Source of the DNA: Candidatus Methanomassiliicoccus intestinalis Issoire-Mx1
Lineage (GTDB): Archaea; Thermoplasmatota; Thermoplasmata; Methanomassiliicoccales; Methanomassiliicoccaceae
Reading direction: 5' to 3'
Assembly (NCBI RefSeq): GCF_000404225.1
Contig: NC_021353.1
Location: 1,674,001-1,738,000, forward strand
Length of the DNA: 64,000 nucleotides
Positions 15,256-24,536 of the stretch are shown one piece after another (position 1 is the first letter of the stretch; every line of letters starts with the position of its first letter). A program made the translations under genes and the position numbers. Under the pieces are notes generated by a model. That model was not told the origin of the DNA. It did not search any database and saw only the letters and a program-made list of their open reading frames with translations.

Positions 15256-15306
15256 TCAAGGGGTTTGTATCCTTGAACAAAAGACTCTGTCTGAGATAAT
15301 TCAGAC
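15256..15306 (+). promoter_or_regulatory. Two hairpins in the 5' region of the glycosidase gene
   Basis: TCAAGG/CCTTGA (15256-15261 with 15271-15276) and GTCTGA/TCAGAC (15289-15294 with 15301-15306) sit in the leader, the second one just before the AGAGGGA ribosome-binding site. They could control translation. Confidence 0.35.
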
Positions 15307-15322
15307 CGAAAGAGGGAATATC

Positions 15323-16588
15323 ATGAAAAGTGCAACCGTACTAGCGGTAGCTCTGTCGGCAGCATTGCTGCTTTCAGGCGGAGCACTGGCGACTAATGCG
15401 TCGGCTGCTGATCACTCTCCGCATGCAGTCCATCAACACGGCCTGCCGAGAGTGGACGTTTCGGGTCATGAAATCGTCTTCAACGATTCAACCAAAGACG
15501 ACCCCCTGTTCGGCGTTGTAGACCCTACAGTGTTAGCAATGGCGACAGAGAATTACATAAACGGGAATGATGAATTCGCGGGCCGCAGCTCTGTGTTTAA
15601 TTCACCAGATACTGCTCATTCTATGCCGATAACGCAAAACGAGACTGCAGAAATTTTCTGGAATCAGTATTTTGCTCAAATGGCATATTATGATGTTAAT
15701 TTAGTAAGAATAGGAGCCGCCGATATCTGGGGAACAGAAATCCAGTATCAGGCATGGCAAGATCACAACGATGAGTTTACATCGCTGCTGACTGATATGT
15801 GTAAAGCAGCAGAAAGCAACGGAGTATACGTATGCCTTGTTCTTGCTGGATCTCAAGAATATCCAGCATATCAGTTCGGAGGAGAAGGCTCAGTATTTGA
15901 TACATCTTCTTCTGCATACTCGAATTACATTCAGTACTGCAAAAGTATGATGTCGCTGCTGGAAAATGAGAATGCTGTCGCGATGTATGATATGTTCAAT
16001 GAACCAGACCACAATAATTGCAATGCAAATTACTGGCATGGGGATAAACAGGCTTTCTCCAACTGGGCATCTGCAGTTGCTGAAGATACGAATAATGTAT
16101 CGACACACCCAAGGACACTGGGCGTAGCAGGATATGGAGATCTGTTTAGTTCCTGGTCTCAAGAAGATTTCGATCTTTCAACAGGAGATGTCGGATTTGA
16201 GATAGCTCACAGACACTACTATGCATCAGCAAAGGATTCATCGTTATTTGAAGAGCCGGAAAAATGGGCAGAGAATTCGGATATACCCCTATTCTGGGGA
16301 GAACTTGCAGATAATTCTGTATATCCGCTGACTCGATATTCATTCGCAGAAGAAGAGATCTGGGATTCCGGTGGACAGGCTATAACATCAATGGTTCTTA
16401 CAGGAACTGATGGATATCCTTACGCAGGCGATACGATTGAATCAGCATCTGTAGCCAATGGAGTTACTGAAGAAGTTAATCATATTGTTTCAAATGATAC
16501 TTCTAATGATCTTTCAAATCCATTCGCTCCAGTGATTGGCTTTATTGGTGCTATGTTTCTATTTTTAAGATTTAGAGGAAAACTCTAA
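15323..16588 (+). CDS. Secreted, membrane-anchored clan GH-A (GH5-like) glycoside hydrolase
   Basis: A 421-residue protein. An N-terminal signal peptide (MKSATVLAVALSAALLLSGG, cleavage after NASA) is followed by a catalytic (beta/alpha)8-type region. It has YDMFNEPDHNN (likely acid/base Glu) and FWGELADNS (likely nucleophile Glu), as in family 5 enzymes. A C-terminal hydrophobic helix with a basic end (FLRFRGKL) should anchor it in the membrane facing outward. It is paralogous to the next gene. A methanogen does not use polysaccharides for energy, so a role in glycan or S-layer handling is possible. Exact family is unsure. Confidence 0.65.
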   Translation: MKSATVLAVALSAALLLSGGALATNASAADHSPHAVHQHGLPRVDVSGHEIVFNDSTKDDPLFGVVDPTVLAMATENYINGNDEFAGRSSVFNSPDTAHSMPITQNETAEIFWNQYFAQMAYYDVNLVRIGAADIWGTEIQYQAWQDHNDEFTSLLTDMCKAAESNGVYVCLVLAGSQEYPAYQFGGEGSVFDTSSSAYSNYIQYCKSMMSLLENENAVAMYDMFNEPDHNNCNANYWHGDKQAFSNWASAVAEDTNNVSTHPRTLGVAGYGDLFSSWSQEDFDLSTGDVGFEIAHRHYYASAKDSSLFEEPEKWAENSDIPLFWGELADNSVYPLTRYSFAEEEIWDSGGQAITSMVLTGTDGYPYAGDTIESASVANGVTEEVNHIVSNDTSNDLSNPFAPVIGFIGAMFLFLRFRGKL

Positions 16589-16887
16589 ATCTATATTTTT
16601 ATTTTAAATAATTCAATTATCAATTATGTTGCAGACTGCCTATGAGCTTGCGGTATCACATTTACATATGAAGTTAATTGCAGCACATGTAAGATATTAA
16701 GAGAAATATAACTTGTTTATTTGGAGATTTTTTTAAAGAATTTATAAGTCGCAATACATCAGCCAGATCCCTAAGATTTTAAGACATATGAATATAAGTA
16801 ATAGATTAAATCAGCTGTGATATTTAGACGCAAACTATCTTTAATAGTTAGACTTAGTCCTGAGCGGCTCTAACCAGGAGGGATTAA
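16589..16887. other. Intergenic region between paralogous glycosidase genes
   Basis: AT-rich, with no ORF. Contains a TATA-like AATTTATAAG (about 16740), a small dyad AACTAT/ATAGTT (about 16829-16845) and the ribosome-binding site AGGAGGG at 16876-16882 for the next gene. Confidence 0.5.
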
Positions 16888-18216
16888 ATAAAAATAGCAA
16901 CCAAGACGGTAGCAATGATAACAGCCCTTGCGCTGCTATTGCCTGGCGTGATTATTGCATCCGAAGCACAAGCGGCTTCGGAAACTTCTGTATCGGGAAG
17001 AGTCACCGTATCTGGAACAAATATCCTGATCGATGGTGAAATTCCTGAAGAGAAATTCTTCGGTGTCGTGGATACAACGGCATTACAATTCGCAATAATG
17101 GCGTATGTAAATGGCGATACATCGGTAGCCGGAAAGAATTCAGTATTCGATGGTCCAGACACTTCATCGAACGGGGGAAGAATCTCTCAAAATGCGACTG
17201 CCAATGACTTTTGGCACCAGTATTTTGCTCTTATGAAGCACTATGACTGCAATTTAGTAAGGATCGGTGCTGGAGATTCATGGGGATCTTCCATTCAGTA
17301 CCAGGCATGGCTGAATCACCGCGAATCATATGTCTCCATGTTAAAAACGATGTGTGAAGAGGCTATGGAGCACGGTGTCTGGGTATGCCTTGTTCTTGCT
17401 GGATCTCAAGAATATCCAGCATATCAGTTCGGAGGAGAAGGCTCAGTATTTGATACATCTTCTTCTGCATACTCGAATTACATTCAGTACTGCAAAAGTA
17501 TGATGTCGCTGCTGGAAAATGAGAATGCTGTCGCGATGTATGATATGTTCAATGAACCAGACCACAATAATTGCAATGCAAATTACTGGCATGGGGATAA
17601 ACAGGCTTTCTCCAACTGGGCATCTGCAGTTGCTGAAGACACCTCTGGGTCTTCCACTCATCCAAGGACAATGGGCGTAGCAGGCTTAGGAACCTTGTTT
17701 GAATGGAGCAGAGATGACTTTGGACTTTCAACAGGAGATGTCGGATTTGAGATAGCTCACAGACACTACTATGCATCAGCAAAGGATTCATCGTTATTCT
17801 CGCAGCCAGAAGCTTGGGCTGATCACTATGGTCTGCCTTTGCTGTGGGGAGAACTTGCAGATAATTCTGTATATCCTCTCATTCGCCATACCTATGGTGA
17901 AGAAGCGATATGGAATGCTGGCGGACAGGCTATAACATCAATGGTTCTTACAGGAACTGATGGATATCCATACACCGGCGGAACGCTACCAGATCCAGAC
18001 GAACCGGCATATGGCAACAATAACAACAACGAAGAAAACGATACAATCAACAACCCTGAAGGAAATAATTCAAATGGCTCCTTAAATACAGATCAAGGAA
18101 GCATTGACTCGAGTGAAAAAAATGAAAGCAAAGGATCGTCAGCGTCCTTAGCAGTCATCTCTCTCATTTCTGCAATTGTGATTGCTATCGCTCTATTTAC
18201 TGCTCGCAAGCAGTAA
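16888..18216 (+). CDS. Paralogous membrane-anchored GH5-like glycoside hydrolase, apparent ATA start
   Basis: The same catalytic region as the upstream gene, including YDMFNEPDHNN and LLWGELADNS, followed by an Asn/Ser/Glu-rich linker and a C-terminal membrane helix ending FTARKQ. The first ATG in frame is 16915, but it would remove the positively charged N-region of the signal peptide. ATA at 16888 lies 5 bases after AGGAGGG and gives (M)KIATKTVAMITALALLL, a proper signal peptide. So either ATA is the start or the original ATG has mutated. A 257-bp tract is identical to the first copy. Confidence 0.62.
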   Translation: MKIATKTVAMITALALLLPGVIIASEAQAASETSVSGRVTVSGTNILIDGEIPEEKFFGVVDTTALQFAIMAYVNGDTSVAGKNSVFDGPDTSSNGGRISQNATANDFWHQYFALMKHYDCNLVRIGAGDSWGSSIQYQAWLNHRESYVSMLKTMCEEAMEHGVWVCLVLAGSQEYPAYQFGGEGSVFDTSSSAYSNYIQYCKSMMSLLENENAVAMYDMFNEPDHNNCNANYWHGDKQAFSNWASAVAEDTSGSSTHPRTMGVAGLGTLFEWSRDDFGLSTGDVGFEIAHRHYYASAKDSSLFSQPEAWADHYGLPLLWGELADNSVYPLIRHTYGEEAIWNAGGQAITSMVLTGTDGYPYTGGTLPDPDEPAYGNNNNNEENDTINNPEGNNSNGSLNTDQGSIDSSEKNESKGSSASLAVISLISAIVIAIALFTARKQ

Positions 18217-18234
18217 ATCAAACCTTTTTTTTAA

Positions 18235-19812
18235 TTATTTTTTCATCATCTTATGAAGCTGCAGCAGAGATTTTATTGGAGACCCATCCTGCGAATAGAA
18301 TAAGTTCATGAAATTTTCCAGTGATTCTGACTTTTCACTGGTGTATGGAAACCACCACGGATCTTCTGCATATTTTCCTTTATCGATATGAATGTGATGA
18401 GGTTCTGTCAGTTCTTCGAATCCAAATCTTCCATGGGTCCTGCCAAATCCGCTTTCCTTGCTTCCTCCCCAAGGAGTTGCGGTCAATCCATATGTATAGA
18501 GCAGATTGTTGACTGCAACCGTTCCACTGCTAACAAGTTCTGCCATTACTTTTCCTTTGGTTATATTTGAGGTCCATACAGATCCGGAAAGTGCATATTT
18601 GCAGTCATTAGCTAACGTTATTGCTTCATCCTCGGAAGAAAATTTCATCACGGTCACAATCGGACCAAATATCTCATCCTGCACAGCCGATGAATTTTGA
18701 GGAGTGTCTATCAGAATAGTGGGTTCAAAATAATATCCATTTAAATCTGGATTTTTCTTTCCGCCGGTGACGATTTTGGCTCCTTCATCTACAGCTTTCC
18801 GTACGTGTTCTTCCATATCGTGCAGTGCAGCTTCATTTATTAAGGAACCAAGTGAGATGTTTTGATCATCCCAACCCCAGCCTTGTTTTAACATTAATGT
18901 TTTATTTTTAAACATTTCCAAAAATTGTTCAAAGATCGATTCATCCACATAGATTCTCTTCACGCAGACACATGTTTGTCCAGAATTTACAAACGATCCC
19001 CATACTGCTGCTGAAGAAGCTCTGTCCAAATCTGCATCTTTAAGGATAATCATGGGATCTTTTCCACCCAGCTCTAGGGTTACTGGAGTAAGCCTCTGAG
19101 ATGCTTGGGACATTACTCTCCGTCCGACACTTCCGCTTCCAGTAAAGATTATCCTGTCCACATCAGATGTTAAAATAGCATCTCCTACAGTTCTACCAGG
19201 ACCTACAAGAACCTGGACTAGATTATCTGGAAGACCTCCTTTTTTCATTATCTCAAGCATCTTTGCTGCAGTCAGTGGAGTGTCTGATGATGGTTTTATA
19301 ATTACAGCATTACCAGCCGCCAGTGCCATGATAGTCTGAGAATAGGGAATTCCAAAGGGATAATTCCAAGGAGAGATTACTGCAACTACACCTACCGGCC
19401 GTGGAGCAATATATGAGCTTCTTCCGGCAAGCTTCATTGGAAACTGCATATCCTCTAAATTTATTTTCTCTCTTTTGAATAATTCAGACATCTTGCTGTT
19501 TGCATATTCACCAGCTGACAGGGCAGCAAAGATATCTGTTGATATTGCCTCACTTTTGGGTTTTCCTGTCTCCCCACAGATTGTTCTTGCAATATCCTCG
19601 ATGTTTGAGACTACGGCCTCTTGGATATTATTCATTATTACTGCTTTATCATTATAGGACCTTTTCATCCACTCATTTTGAGCAATTCTAGCATTCTGAA
19701 GTGCCAGCGGAATATCATCAGTTACATTGCATTTGATTTTTCCAAACTCTTCAAGTGTTGCGGGATTGACTTTGATGATGTATTCTTCACCAACTTCTGT
19801 GCTAGACTGCAT
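18235..19812 (-). CDS. NAD(P)-dependent aldehyde dehydrogenase
   Basis: About 525 residues from the preferred start at 19812. Family motifs visible are ISPWNYPFGIPYSQTIMALA, the cofactor region FTGSGSVGRRVMSQAS, LELGGKDPMIIL (general base Glu) and NSGQTCVCVKRIYV with the catalytic Cys. A longer start at 19851 adds a hydrophobic stretch without support. It is divergent from cdc48 across a 280-bp region that holds a palindromic operator. The substrate cannot be told; it resembles succinate-semialdehyde-type broad-range enzymes. Confidence 0.82.
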   Translation of the reverse strand: MQSSTEVGEEYIIKVNPATLEEFGKIKCNVTDDIPLALQNARIAQNEWMKRSYNDKAVIMNNIQEAVVSNIEDIARTICGETGKPKSEAISTDIFAALSAGEYANSKMSELFKREKINLEDMQFPMKLAGRSSYIAPRPVGVVAVISPWNYPFGIPYSQTIMALAAGNAVIIKPSSDTPLTAAKMLEIMKKGGLPDNLVQVLVGPGRTVGDAILTSDVDRIIFTGSGSVGRRVMSQASQRLTPVTLELGGKDPMIILKDADLDRASSAAVWGSFVNSGQTCVCVKRIYVDESIFEQFLEMFKNKTLMLKQGWGWDDQNISLGSLINEAALHDMEEHVRKAVDEGAKIVTGGKKNPDLNGYYFEPTILIDTPQNSSAVQDEIFGPIVTVMKFSSEDEAITLANDCKYALSGSVWTSNITKGKVMAELVSSGTVAVNNLLYTYGLTATPWGGSKESGFGRTHGRFGFEELTEPHHIHIDKGKYAEDPWWFPYTSEKSESLENFMNLFYSQDGSPIKSLLQLHKMMKK

Positions 19813-19918
19813 ATCGAGAGAATGGTTTTGAAACAATATAATGATAACCAATTTTGAGTTTTATAATCCGCAGATTTCAGAAATTATTATATAGAAGAAC
19901 TATTGTATATAGCATAAT

Positions 19919-19941
19919 GTATACAACTTAAAGTTGTATAC
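19919..19941. promoter_or_regulatory. Perfect 23-bp palindromic operator before cdc48-hsp20
   Basis: GTATACAACT-TAA-AGTTGTATAC, 10-bp arms. It sits about 10-30 bases after the TATA-like TTGTATATA (about 19903-19911), i.e. over the likely transcription start of the cdc48 operon. The left arm recurs exactly before the ArsR-type gene at 24537-25151. The position implies repression. Confidence 0.7.
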
Positions 19942-20094
19942 CTAAAAATTAGATACAAAGAATAGGAGGCTGCCAAAAACAAAAACATCGAAAGATTAGG
20001 CTGAAATAAACCCGGATAAAAACATGACAAACCGCCGGGTGCTCAGGCACGAATTAAGTACTGAACAATTACGTAAATATTGCAAGTGGTTTGA

Positions 20095-22275
20095 ATGGAT
20101 GCCGTTGAAAAAACATTGAGAGTTGCCGAAGCTAAATCTAAAGATGCAGAAAGAGGCGTAGCCAGAGTTGATCCGGCAATGATGGAGTCTATGGAGCTTA
20201 CTGCAGGAGATTTGATTCAGATTGCAGGAAAACGCAAGACTACAGCCATTGTATGGCCGGGATATGCAGAAGATGCTGAAAAAGGCATTCTCAGAATTGA
20301 TGGAAATATGCGAAGAAATGCAGGAACCAGCATCGATGAACGCGTCTCTATAAAAAAGATAGAAGCTAGAGAGGCAAGAAAGATCACATTTGCCCCGACC
20401 GAACCACTCCGCATAATGGGAGGTGAAGAATATCTTGGTCAGATATTGGAAGGACGTGCAGTCACGCGCGGCGATATTATTCAAATCAATGTAATGGGAA
20501 GAAAAATAGATCTTGTGGTCGTTAACTTTGCTCCCACGGCTGATGCTACAATAATCAATAGGAAAACGGAAGTAAAGATTAGTGAAAAACCAGTAAAGGA
20601 AGATCAAGCCAGCATTCCAAAAGTTACATATGAGGATATTGGCGGGCTTGAAGAAGAAGTAAAAAAAGTTAGAGAAATGATTGAACTTCCACTCAGACAT
20701 CCAGAGCTGTTTGAGAGGTTAGGGGTAGAAGCTCCGAAAGGAGTCCTTCTGCATGGTCCTCCAGGAAATGGAAAAACGCTTTTAGCAAAGGCTGTAGCGG
20801 GTGAGACAAATGCCAACTTCATCACAATAGGCGGCCCGGAGATCATGTCAAAATTCTATGGAGAAAGTGAAGAAAGGCTGAGAGAGATATTCAAACAAGC
20901 TGAAGAAAATGCTCCTTCAATAATATTCATAGATGAGATCGATTCGATTGCGCCTAAAAGAGAAGACGTAAGCGGAGAGACTGAACGCAGAGTGGTGGCT
21001 CAGCTGCTGTCACTCATGGATGGTCTAGAGGCAAGAGGAAAGGTTGTAGTGATTGGTGCTACAAACAGGCCGAATGCAATAGACCCAGCGTTGAGAAGAC
21101 CAGGAAGATTTGATCGTGAAATAGAGATTAATCCTCCCAATAAAGACGGACGGCTTGAGATTCTGCAGATTCATACAAGAGGTATGCCCCTGGAATCAGA
21201 GGTATCTCTGGAAGAACTTGCGGATTTAACACATGGGTATGTCGGAGCTGATCTGTCTGCCCTATGCAAAGAAGCTGCGATCAGATCGCTGCGCAGGATA
21301 CTGCCAGATTTAGATTTAGAGATGGAATCCATACCAATAGAAGTACTGAATAAGATCACAGTAAAAAGGGAAGATTTCTTCTCTGCACTTCGTGAAATGC
21401 AGCCTTCAGCACTCAGAGAAGTATTGGTTGAAAAACCAGACGTTCACTGGGCTGACATAGGAGGATTGGAAGACGTAAAGCGTGAACTTCAGGAAGCTGT
21501 TGAATGGCCACTGAAATACGCTGATGTGTTTGACTATATGGATACTGCACTTCCAAAAGGAGTTTTGCTGTATGGACCACCTGGAACTGGTAAGACCATG
21601 ATGGCAAAAGCAGTTGCCACAGAGTCTGAAGCTAACTTTATAAACGTAAAAGGACCCGAATTCTTGAGCAAGTGGGTGGGAGAATCGGAAAAAGCAGTTA
21701 GAGAAACATTCAGAAAAGCACGGCAGGCAGCTCCATGTGTAATATTCATGGATGAAATCGATTCGATTGCCCCAACAAGAGGCGGTGAAGGAGACTCGCA
21801 TGTCACAGAACGCGTCATATCACAGCTGCTGACTGAAATAGATGGAATGCAGAGCTTAAACAATGTAATAGTGATCGCAGCCACTAACCGGCCAGATATA
21901 CTGGATCCTGCTTTGCTGAGGCCTGGTAGATTTGACAGGATAGTCAAAGTAGGAATGCCGGATTTGGATGCGAGAAGGCAGATTCTGCATATTCACACTG
22001 ACAAGAAACCTCTGGCAGATGATGTGGATATTGATAAACTGGCAGAAAAAACAGAAGGATTTACCGGTGCAGACCTGGCTGCATTGACCAATGAAGCGGT
22101 GATGCTTGCTATACGATCAATTATTGCTAAAAACGGAGACAATAAGGAATTAATGAAATCTCAAAAAATTGACATGTCTTTCTTTAACATGGCACTGGAA
22201 AAAGTAAGACCCATGTCTAGATCAGAACTTGGAATATATGAGAAAGCGGCAGAAGATTATGTTTACGTGAGGTGA
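20095..22275 (+). CDS. cdc48: CDC48/VCP-type AAA+ ATPase
   Basis: A 726-residue protein of usual archaeal VAT length. An N-terminal double-psi barrel substrate domain (about 1-180) is followed by D1 with P-loop GPPGNGKT and IIFIDEID, and D2 with GPPGTGKT and VIFMDEID. Both rings have arginine-finger regions (RRPGRFDRE, LRPGRFDRI). It unfolds proteins for degradation. It overlaps the hsp20 frame region, forming a chaperone operon under the palindrome at 19919. The leader of over 100 bases may matter for regulation. Confidence 0.95.
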   Translation: MDAVEKTLRVAEAKSKDAERGVARVDPAMMESMELTAGDLIQIAGKRKTTAIVWPGYAEDAEKGILRIDGNMRRNAGTSIDERVSIKKIEAREARKITFAPTEPLRIMGGEEYLGQILEGRAVTRGDIIQINVMGRKIDLVVVNFAPTADATIINRKTEVKISEKPVKEDQASIPKVTYEDIGGLEEEVKKVREMIELPLRHPELFERLGVEAPKGVLLHGPPGNGKTLLAKAVAGETNANFITIGGPEIMSKFYGESEERLREIFKQAEENAPSIIFIDEIDSIAPKREDVSGETERRVVAQLLSLMDGLEARGKVVVIGATNRPNAIDPALRRPGRFDREIEINPPNKDGRLEILQIHTRGMPLESEVSLEELADLTHGYVGADLSALCKEAAIRSLRRILPDLDLEMESIPIEVLNKITVKREDFFSALREMQPSALREVLVEKPDVHWADIGGLEDVKRELQEAVEWPLKYADVFDYMDTALPKGVLLYGPPGTGKTMMAKAVATESEANFINVKGPEFLSKWVGESEKAVRETFRKARQAAPCVIFMDEIDSIAPTRGGEGDSHVTERVISQLLTEIDGMQSLNNVIVIAATNRPDILDPALLRPGRFDRIVKVGMPDLDARRQILHIHTDKKPLADDVDIDKLAEKTEGFTGADLAALTNEAVMLAIRSIIAKNGDNKELMKSQKIDMSFFNMALEKVRPMSRSELGIYEKAAEDYVYVR

Positions 22276-22280
22276 GAAAT

Positions 22281-22787
22281 ATGGCTAGAAGAATATCCCC
22301 CTGGGATGAAATATTTGGAAGCTTTGATGAAGAATTTGAAGACATGCGCAGACGTATGAACAGTATGTTCTCCAGATATGCAAAGGAAGATTTTGCTGAG
22401 GAGGATCAGCCCCTCATATATGGATTCTCAATGAGGGTAGGGCCAGATGGTAAAGCTCAGATACAAGAGTTTGGAAATACCAACTGTAATCAGATAGAAA
22501 GTGGCGGAAGAGAACCTTTAACAGATATTGTTGACGAAGGGAATGGGATAAAAGTTATCATAGAACTGCCGGGAGTAGAACTGGAAGATATTAATCTGAA
22601 TGCAGAAAACAGCACTCTTGACATTTCTGTAAACCGTGAAGACCGTAAATTCTCTAAAAAATTGCAGCTGCCTTCAACGGTATCGCCTGATTCTGCTAAA
22701 GCCACCTATAAAAATGGGGTCTTGACAGTAATTATGGAAAAGGCATCCAATAAAGGGACATCAATCAAAATTGAAAAAGAAGATTGA
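22281..22787 (+). CDS. hsp20: Hsp20 family small heat-shock protein
   Basis: 168 residues from MARRISPW at 22281; the ATG at 22272 overlaps the cdc48 stop. The alpha-crystallin domain (about residues 75-165) begins EPLTDIVDEGNGIKVIIELP. The usual GVLT motif (here NGVLTVIMEKA) follows. It should hold unfolding proteins and works with Cdc48 in the same transcript, an arrangement also known for a heat-shock operon in Archaeoglobus. Confidence 0.9.
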   Translation: MARRISPWDEIFGSFDEEFEDMRRRMNSMFSRYAKEDFAEEDQPLIYGFSMRVGPDGKAQIQEFGNTNCNQIESGGREPLTDIVDEGNGIKVIIELPGVELEDINLNAENSTLDISVNREDRKFSKKLQLPSTVSPDSAKATYKNGVLTVIMEKASNKGTSIKIEKED

Positions 22788-22882
22788 AACCCTTTAAACT
22801 TTTTCATTTTTTAGAATTATACAGTATCGGATGTGAAATCTCCAGACTAAGGTATTTCTAGAAGTTCGCATCTGTCGAATTC

Positions 22883-23872
22883 ATGACTAGAGAAGAGGCC
22901 ATTGAAACCGTAAGAACTATGCTTACACATGCACAGTTCGAAGTATCAAAGCCTCTTTCGATGAGGGGTACACGGTTCGATATTGTTGCTAGACGAGATG
23001 AAGTTTTGATAATTATCAAGGTTCTCAGCAACGTTGATGCATTTTCAAAAGATAATGCAGAAGAACTTCTATGCATAAGTCAAGCCTTAGGGGCATCTCC
23101 GATCCTCATAGGAGAACGGTCTGGATCCGGAGAGATAGAATCCGGCATAATATACTCCAGATTTGGAATTCCGATAATTTCTGTAGGAACGCTTTCAGAC
23201 TACATAATTGAAAATGTCCCTCCGCTGATATTTGCAGCATCTGGAGGATTTTACGTAAAGATAGACAGCGAACTCATGCACCAGATCAGAGAAGAGAAGA
23301 ACATATCTCTCGGAACTCTGGCTGAAATCGCAGGTGTATCAAGGCGTACAATACAAATGTACGAAGGCGGAATGGGGGCAATGATTGACGCTGCACTGAG
23401 GCTGGAAGAATATCTAAATCAACCCATATTAGTGCCTATAGATCCATTTGCCCCAATACAGAAGTTGAAAACATCGCAAAAAAAAGAGATTGCGCCGGCC
23501 ACTGTTCCGCAGCCTTCTACTCAGGATGTATTCAGCAAGGAAGTGTTCAATACTCTGTCAACAATGGGATTTTCTGTAACTCCAGTTACCAGAAGCCCAT
23601 TTGAAGCTTTAGCCCAGGACAGTCAGATATTGATACTTACTGCACTTGGCAAAGACGAAAACAGCATACTTTCTAAAGCAGCAAGCGTTTCAGACATATC
23701 GAGAGTTACCGGCAGATGTTCTGTAGTAATTATAGAAAGAGGCAGGGGCAGAGAAAGCATTGGCGGTACCCCCCTGATAGATCGCGAAGAACTCAACAGT
23801 ATCGATGAAACTTATGTTCTCTATGATATCGTAAGCTCAAGGAGCGACAGTAATGAGACAAATAAAAGTTGA
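22883..23872 (+). CDS. Archaeal HTH-type regulatory protein (COG1395-like)
   Basis: A 329-residue protein. The N-terminal part (RGTRFDIVARRDEVLIIIKV) has a restriction-endonuclease-like D-x..(I/E)xK layout. The middle has a Cro/C1-type HTH (MHQIREEKNISLGTLAEIAG VSRRTIQMYE). The C-terminal domain has a second alpha/beta region. It matches the conserved archaeal putative transcription regulator family. Overlaps the next gene by 20 bases, so the two are co-expressed. Confidence 0.75.
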   Translation: MTREEAIETVRTMLTHAQFEVSKPLSMRGTRFDIVARRDEVLIIIKVLSNVDAFSKDNAEELLCISQALGASPILIGERSGSGEIESGIIYSRFGIPIISVGTLSDYIIENVPPLIFAASGGFYVKIDSELMHQIREEKNISLGTLAEIAGVSRRTIQMYEGGMGAMIDAALRLEEYLNQPILVPIDPFAPIQKLKTSQKKEIAPATVPQPSTQDVFSKEVFNTLSTMGFSVTPVTRSPFEALAQDSQILILTALGKDENSILSKAASVSDISRVTGRCSVVIIERGRGRESIGGTPLIDREELNSIDETYVLYDIVSSRSDSNETNKS

Positions 23873-24536
23873 AAACTCGGTTGTAACGGTATTGGCTGCC
23901 GTGAAAGGACTGGTATCTGATTCAGAAAGGGTATTGAATGCTGTAGAAAGCGTATCCCCTGATGTTATTGCTGTCGCCATTTCAAAAGAAGAATTGGCGG
24001 CTTTAAAAGAGATGGAACCTACTGATGAAATAGAGCTTAATGATATTGAAATCGTTTATGCTGCGATGCTGGAAAAGTTTGGAGAAGTTGCAACTCCATC
24101 TCCATATCTCGTATCTGCGCTGAATGCCGCAGTCTCACATGACATACCAATTCTGCCGATAGATATGAATGATGAAGTTTATACAGAATCATACTGCAGA
24201 AATGTCAAAACAATGGAAATGCTCAAAGAATCGAGAAGAGCAAAAGGACTGCTGAGAAAAAAGAATAAGTTCGATTTTTCATCTCCTGAAGCTTTTGCTA
24301 TATCCTGGGACTTGATGGTTAATAAAAAAGGTTTTAGAGAACTTGAAACAGAGAGAGAAACTCACATGGCATCAGTAATCAAAGCACTGTCCAGAACATA
24401 CAGCAACATACTCGCAGTAATTGAAGTAGAGCGAGCAGATGCTGTCGTTTCGCTTTTGAGCGAAAAATCTTGTGCTGAATGCCAAGAACTCTCTGACGTT
24501 ATTGAGATAAAGAACGAAATGAAAGAGACTGTCTGA
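23853..24536 (+). CDS. TraB-like hypothetical protein
   Basis: A 227-residue protein. The segment VLNAVESVSPDVIAVAISKE resembles the TraB/PrgY fold, as does RETHMASVIKALSRTYSNIL, but the usual GxxH motif at the N-terminus is not obvious (AAVKGLVSD), so it is a divergent or partial member. Partly overlapped by the preceding regulator and convergent with the following ArsR-type gene (1 bp apart). Function unknown. Confidence 0.55.
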   Translation: MRQIKVENSVVTVLAAVKGLVSDSERVLNAVESVSPDVIAVAISKEELAALKEMEPTDEIELNDIEIVYAAMLEKFGEVATPSPYLVSALNAAVSHDIPILPIDMNDEVYTESYCRNVKTMEMLKESRRAKGLLRKKNKFDFSSPEAFAISWDLMVNKKGFRELETERETHMASVIKALSRTYSNILAVIEVERADAVVSLLSEKSCAECQELSDVIEIKNEMKETV

